A stretch of 8,342 nt of DNA from Synergistota bacterium (GTDB lineage: Bacteria; Synergistota; JAGHAJ01). The notes below the pieces were generated by a model that was given only the letters and a program-made list of their open reading frames with translations, did not search any database and was not told where the DNA came from. The stretch covers positions 1 through 8,342 of the forward strand of contig JAGHAJ010000112.1 of the NCBI GenBank assembly GCA_021161545.1, read 5' to 3'. A program made the position numbers and the translations under genes. Shown one piece after another: positions 5,451-8,342 of this stretch. The number at the start of each line of letters is the position of its first letter. Position 1 is the stretch's first letter.

Positions 5451-6316
5451 TGTGGTGGGGAAAGGTAGGTAAATGGTTTAACCAGATAGTGAGTATTGCT
5501 TCTGGAGGGAAGCTATTGGATGAGGACTGGGAGGAAATAGAAGCACTTTTGATTCAGGCAGATTTTGGCGTAGAATTGGTGGATGAGATAATGATTGCCC
5601 TCAGGGATGCTATGAAGTCTCAGGAAGATATAAAGAGTGCGCTTCGGAGTGTAATGTTGTCGAAGTTTTTGCCGGATGAAGGTAGGAAGTTACATCTTTC
5701 TACTGGGAGACTGAAGGTGCTATTCCTTGGAGTAAATGGTACCGGTAAGACCACGACAGTAGCGAAGTTGGCGCATTACTTCAAGGAGAAGGGGAAATCT
5801 GTTGTTCTGGTTGCGGCAGATACATTTAGAGCAGCGGCAATAGAGCAGCTTGCAGAATGGGGAAGTTGGCTTTCTGTGCCTGTGATAAGACAAATGCCTG
5901 GTTCGGATGCAGGAGCTGTTGTCTATGATGGTGTTGCTTCTTTCAAGGCGAGAGGATACGATATCATGCTTGTAGATACAGCAGGTAGGATGCATACAAA
6001 ACACAATCTTATGGAGGAAGTGGGCAAGATTAACAAGATTTTGGTAAACCAGCTTCCAGATGTGCCTCAGGAAAATCTTCTTGTGGCAGATTCAACCATA
6101 GGTCAAAACAGCTATAATCAAGCGATGCTCTTTAAGGAGAAAGTTGGTTTAAATGGAATTGTGTTGACCAAGATGGATGGTACATCTAAGGGTGGTGTTG
6201 TTTTAAGAATAGAGAAGGAGTTAGGTGTTCCTGTGAAGTTTATAGGCACTGGTGAGAGGGTTGAAGACCTGGAGGAATTTTCTCCAGAGGTATTTATAGA
6301 TAGAATACTTGGATAA
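5447..6316 (+). CDS. ftsY: Signal recognition particle receptor FtsY
   Basis: SRP GTPase that docks ribosome-nascent chain-SRP complexes to the membrane and SecYEG. The 289-residue protein has no acidic A domain. It opens with an amphipathic aromatic stretch MMWWGKVGKWFNQIVS, the expected membrane-targeting helix. The N domain includes ALLIQADFGVE (33-43). G-domain motifs are GVNGTGKTT (95-103), DTFRAAAIEQL (125-135), DTAGR (177-181), DSTIGQN (215-221), TKMDG (241-245) and KFIGTGE (264-270). DSTIGQN is a mild variant of the usual DATTGQN, which separates FtsY from Ffh (DARGG-type). ATG at 5447 overlaps the ricT stop by 4 nt, with AGGAGG 10 nt upstream; a second ATG follows immediately. Strong translational coupling to ricT is likely. 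Confidence 0.96.
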   Translation: MMWWGKVGKWFNQIVSIASGGKLLDEDWEEIEALLIQADFGVELVDEIMIALRDAMKSQEDIKSALRSVMLSKFLPDEGRKLHLSTGRLKVLFLGVNGTGKTTTVAKLAHYFKEKGKSVVLVAADTFRAAAIEQLAEWGSWLSVPVIRQMPGSDAGAVVYDGVASFKARGYDIMLVDTAGRMHTKHNLMEEVGKINKILVNQLPDVPQENLLVADSTIGQNSYNQAMLFKEKVGLNGIVLTKMDGTSKGGVVLRIEKELGVPVKFIGTGERVEDLEEFSPEVFIDRILG

Positions 6317-6330
6317 GGGAGGAAGTAGTT

Positions 6331-8202
6331 ATGGAAGTGGTTGTTGATGGTGTTAGGAAGAATGTTCAAGGAGATAGAGTGAAGGATATTGTTGCTAAGG
6401 ATACGATAGTGGTGCGTGTGGGTGGTGAACTCAAGGACCTCGATACACCACTACGGGATGGTATGAACATACAAACCTTTGATTTCGACAGTGAAGAAGG
6501 TAAGGCCGTTTTCTGGCATAGTACGGCTCATCTCATGGCGCAGGCTATTAAACGTCTATATCCGAGTGCTATGTTAGCTATAGGTCCGTCGATAGAAAAT
6601 GGTTTTTACTACGATATAGATGTGGATACTCCTATAACATCAGATAGTCTTGGTGAGATAGAGAGTGAGATGAGAAGGATAGTAAAGGAGAATCTTCCCA
6701 TACAGAGAGAGGAGATGTCTGTTGCCGAAGCAAGGAAGTTATTTGAAGAAAGGGGAGAGAAGTATAAGATAGAACTGTTAGATGAGATAGAGGATGAAGT
6801 GGTATCTGTTTATAGGCAGGGAGAATTTGTAGACCTCTGTAGAGGGCCACATCTGCCTTCTACTGGAAAGATAAAGGCGTTTAAGCTACTCAGTGTGGCA
6901 GGTGCGTATTGGCGTGGTGATGAAAGAAATAAAATGTTGCAGAGGATATATGGCATCTCTTTCCCCACGAAGGAGATGCTGGATGAGTATATAAAGAAGC
7001 TGGAAGAGGCCAAAAGGAGGGACCATAGAAAAATAGGTAAGGAGCTGGATTTGTTTAGCTTTCATCCAGAAGGTCCTGGTTTTCCGTTCTTTCACCCTAA
7101 GGGAATGGTTGTCTGGAATGCCCTTATAGACTATTGGAGGAAAGTACATAAAGCACATGGATATCTGGAAGTGAGGACACCCCTTATATTGAATAAGAGA
7201 TTGTGGGAGCAGTCTGGCCATTGGGACCATTATAGAGAGAATATGTACTTCACAAAGATAGATGACGAAGATTATGCTATAAAGCCTATGAATTGTCCTG
7301 GGGGCATACTTATATTTAAAAGTGGAATAAAGAGTTATAAGGATTTACCGTTGAGGATGGCAGAACTTGGGTTAGTGCATAGGCACGAGAGGTCTGGTGT
7401 TTTACATGGATTAATGAGAGTGAGGGCATTTACTCAAGATGATGCTCACCTGTTTGTTAGGGAAAACCAGATAGAAGAGGAAGTTATAGGAGTTATAAGG
7501 CTGGCAGATGAGTTTTACCGCACATTTGGCTTCAAGTATAAGGTGGAGTTAAGCACTCGCCCGGAGAACTCTATGGGTAGTGATGAGATATGGGAGAAAG
7601 CTACAAGTGCGCTTAGAGGTGCGCTGGAGAAACTCGATATGGACTTTGAGGTAAAGGAGGGAGATGGTGCTTTCTATGGCCCTAAGATAGACTTCCATTT
7701 GGAAGACTGTATAGGTAGGACATGGCAGTGTGGCACAATTCAACTTGATTTTCTCATGCCGGAGAAGTTTGACTTGACTTATGTGGAAAAAGATGGTAGC
7801 AGAGTTAGGCCTGTAATGTTGCACAGGACAATAATGGGTAGCATAGAGAGGTTTATGGGGATTCTTATAGAGCATTATGCTGGTGCATTTCCCCTCTGGC
7901 TTGCGCCTGTTCAGATAGTTGTAATACCTGTTGGTGAGAAGCATAGAGTATACGCAGAGGAAGTAGCAGAAACCTTAAAGGGTGAGAACCTTAGGGTTGA
8001 AGTAGATGCAAGGGATGAAAAACTTGGATACAGAATAAGATATGCTCAGGTGCAACAGGTCCCTTATATGGTTGTGGTTGGAGATAAAGAAATGCAGGCG
8101 AGTACACTTTCTGTGAGAGAAAGAAGGAAAGGGGACCTTGGTAGCCTCTCTTTAGGAGATTTTCTCTCCATGTTGAAGAAAGAGAATAGTACAGTTTCCT
8201 AA
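6331..8202 (+). CDS. thrS: Threonyl-tRNA synthetase
   Basis: Class II synthetase that charges tRNA-Thr in the cytoplasm. The 623 residues cover all bacterial domains. A TGS domain occupies about 1-55. The editing domain has HSTAH (His63, His67) and CRGPH (Cys170, His174), which clear mischarged Ser. The catalytic core has Zn ligands Cys322 (MNCPGG), His373 (DDAH) and His498 (MLH); motif 2 is RHERSG (351-356) and motif 3 includes GSIERF (503-508). The anticodon-binding domain starts near 522. It starts 14 nt after ftsY with GGGAGG 8 nt before the ATG, and ends in tandem TAA TAG stops. No T-box leader is possible in that short gap, so it is probably expressed with the operon or from a site I cannot see. 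Confidence 0.98.
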   Translation: MEVVVDGVRKNVQGDRVKDIVAKDTIVVRVGGELKDLDTPLRDGMNIQTFDFDSEEGKAVFWHSTAHLMAQAIKRLYPSAMLAIGPSIENGFYYDIDVDTPITSDSLGEIESEMRRIVKENLPIQREEMSVAEARKLFEERGEKYKIELLDEIEDEVVSVYRQGEFVDLCRGPHLPSTGKIKAFKLLSVAGAYWRGDERNKMLQRIYGISFPTKEMLDEYIKKLEEAKRRDHRKIGKELDLFSFHPEGPGFPFFHPKGMVVWNALIDYWRKVHKAHGYLEVRTPLILNKRLWEQSGHWDHYRENMYFTKIDDEDYAIKPMNCPGGILIFKSGIKSYKDLPLRMAELGLVHRHERSGVLHGLMRVRAFTQDDAHLFVRENQIEEEVIGVIRLADEFYRTFGFKYKVELSTRPENSMGSDEIWEKATSALRGALEKLDMDFEVKEGDGAFYGPKIDFHLEDCIGRTWQCGTIQLDFLMPEKFDLTYVEKDGSRVRPVMLHRTIMGSIERFMGILIEHYAGAFPLWLAPVQIVVIPVGEKHRVYAEEVAETLKGENLRVEVDARDEKLGYRIRYAQVQQVPYMVVVGDKEMQASTLSVRERRKGDLGSLSLGDFLSMLKKENSTVS

Positions 8203-8220
8203 TAGTGGGAAGTTGCATCT

Positions 8221-8249
8221 TTGACAAAACTCTTCCTGTGTGATATACT
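8221..8249 (+). promoter_or_regulatory. Near-consensus extended -10 promoter after thrS
   Basis: TTGACA (8221-8226), exactly 17 nt, then TATACT (8244-8249), with TGTGA directly before the -10. Its pattern TTGACAAAA...TGTGATATACT matches the permease promoter almost base for base at the boxes. Start of transcription is predicted near 8256, so it begins a new unit 18 nt past the thrS stop and not a terminator. Confidence 0.82.
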
Positions 8250-8255
8250 ACTGAG

Positions 8256-8342
8256 CACAAAAGAATAGCGTTTTGTAAAAGTAGAGGATACTCCTCTCAC
8301 CTTTCTGCATTAGCATGAAAGGTCAAGTTCTTTAAGAGGGCA
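8256..8342 (+). promoter_or_regulatory. Structured 5' leader of the gene beyond the window
   Basis: The transcript from the promoter at 8221 would begin with about 85 nt of dense structure and no ATG-started coding frame that I can support. Hairpin 1 is AGAGGA-TAC-TCCTCT (8283-8297). Hairpin 2 is ACCTTTC at 8299-8305 with GAAAGGT at 8317-8323, its interior also pairing TGC with GCA around ATTA, with one bulged T. A later AGAGG (8335-8339) can replace the first arm of hairpin 1, so two mutually exclusive folds exist. In many bacteria thrS is followed by infC-rpmI-rplT, which has an autoregulated leader. Here that is inference, since the downstream gene is not visible. Confidence 0.5.

Noticed and set aside
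6317-6330. T-box or other leader controlling thrS
   Set aside because: Only 14 nt separate ftsY and thrS. There is no room and no T-box core sequence.

Overview
The window is an AT-rich bacterial chromosomal segment, rich in AGA/AGG arginine and ATA isoleucine codons. It reads as two divergent blocks of mostly housekeeping genes. The order tmk, yaaR, holB, yaaT matches the Bacillus subtilis tmk-yaaQ-yaaR-holB-yaaT cluster, so a Firmicutes-like or Synergistota-like anaerobe is plausible. The codon bias would also fit a thermophile. Phylum cannot be fixed from the sequence alone.

Left block (minus strand, about 1-2663). A nucleobase permease of the NCS2/NAT family runs off the left edge. It has its own strong promoter, in which the -35 box is half of a perfect palindrome. 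To its right is a 39-nt perfect-looking hairpin, then mobB, a GTPase of molybdenum-cofactor maturation. This MobB carries an extra C-terminal domain with four cysteines that looks like an Fe-S or metal site. Upstream of mobB, in the same direction and behind a recognisable promoter, lies a roughly 200-nt stretch. It reads as two overlapping, out-of-phase pieces of a small cysteine-rich protein, most simply a frameshifted gene remnant. A purine permease beside a molybdenum-cofactor gene hints at purine catabolism through a molybdenum hydroxylase, but no such enzyme is in the window.

Right block (plus strand, 2775-8202). Six tightly packed genes look like one operon: tmk (dTMP kinase), yaaR (DUF327), holB (clamp-loader delta prime-like subunit), yaaT/ricT (PSP1 domain, RNase Y specificity factor), ftsY (SRP receptor) and thrS (threonyl-tRNA synthetase). 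Junctions overlap or are separated by at most 14 nt. tmk has no visible ribosome-binding site, and its best -10 box sits so close to the ATG that a leaderless mRNA is predicted.

After thrS, a near-consensus extended -10 promoter begins a new transcript only 18 nt past the stop codon. Its first ~85 nt form two clean hairpins, one of which has a competing partner. This looks like a regulatory leader of the next gene, which is often infC in bacteria but is outside the window.

I see no CRISPR array, insertion sequence, tRNA, rRNA, prophage or toxin/defence module. The less ordinary features are the MobB C-terminal cysteine domain, the broken cysteine-rich gene before it, the shared TGTGA-plus-10-box promoter architecture, and the structured leader at the right edge.
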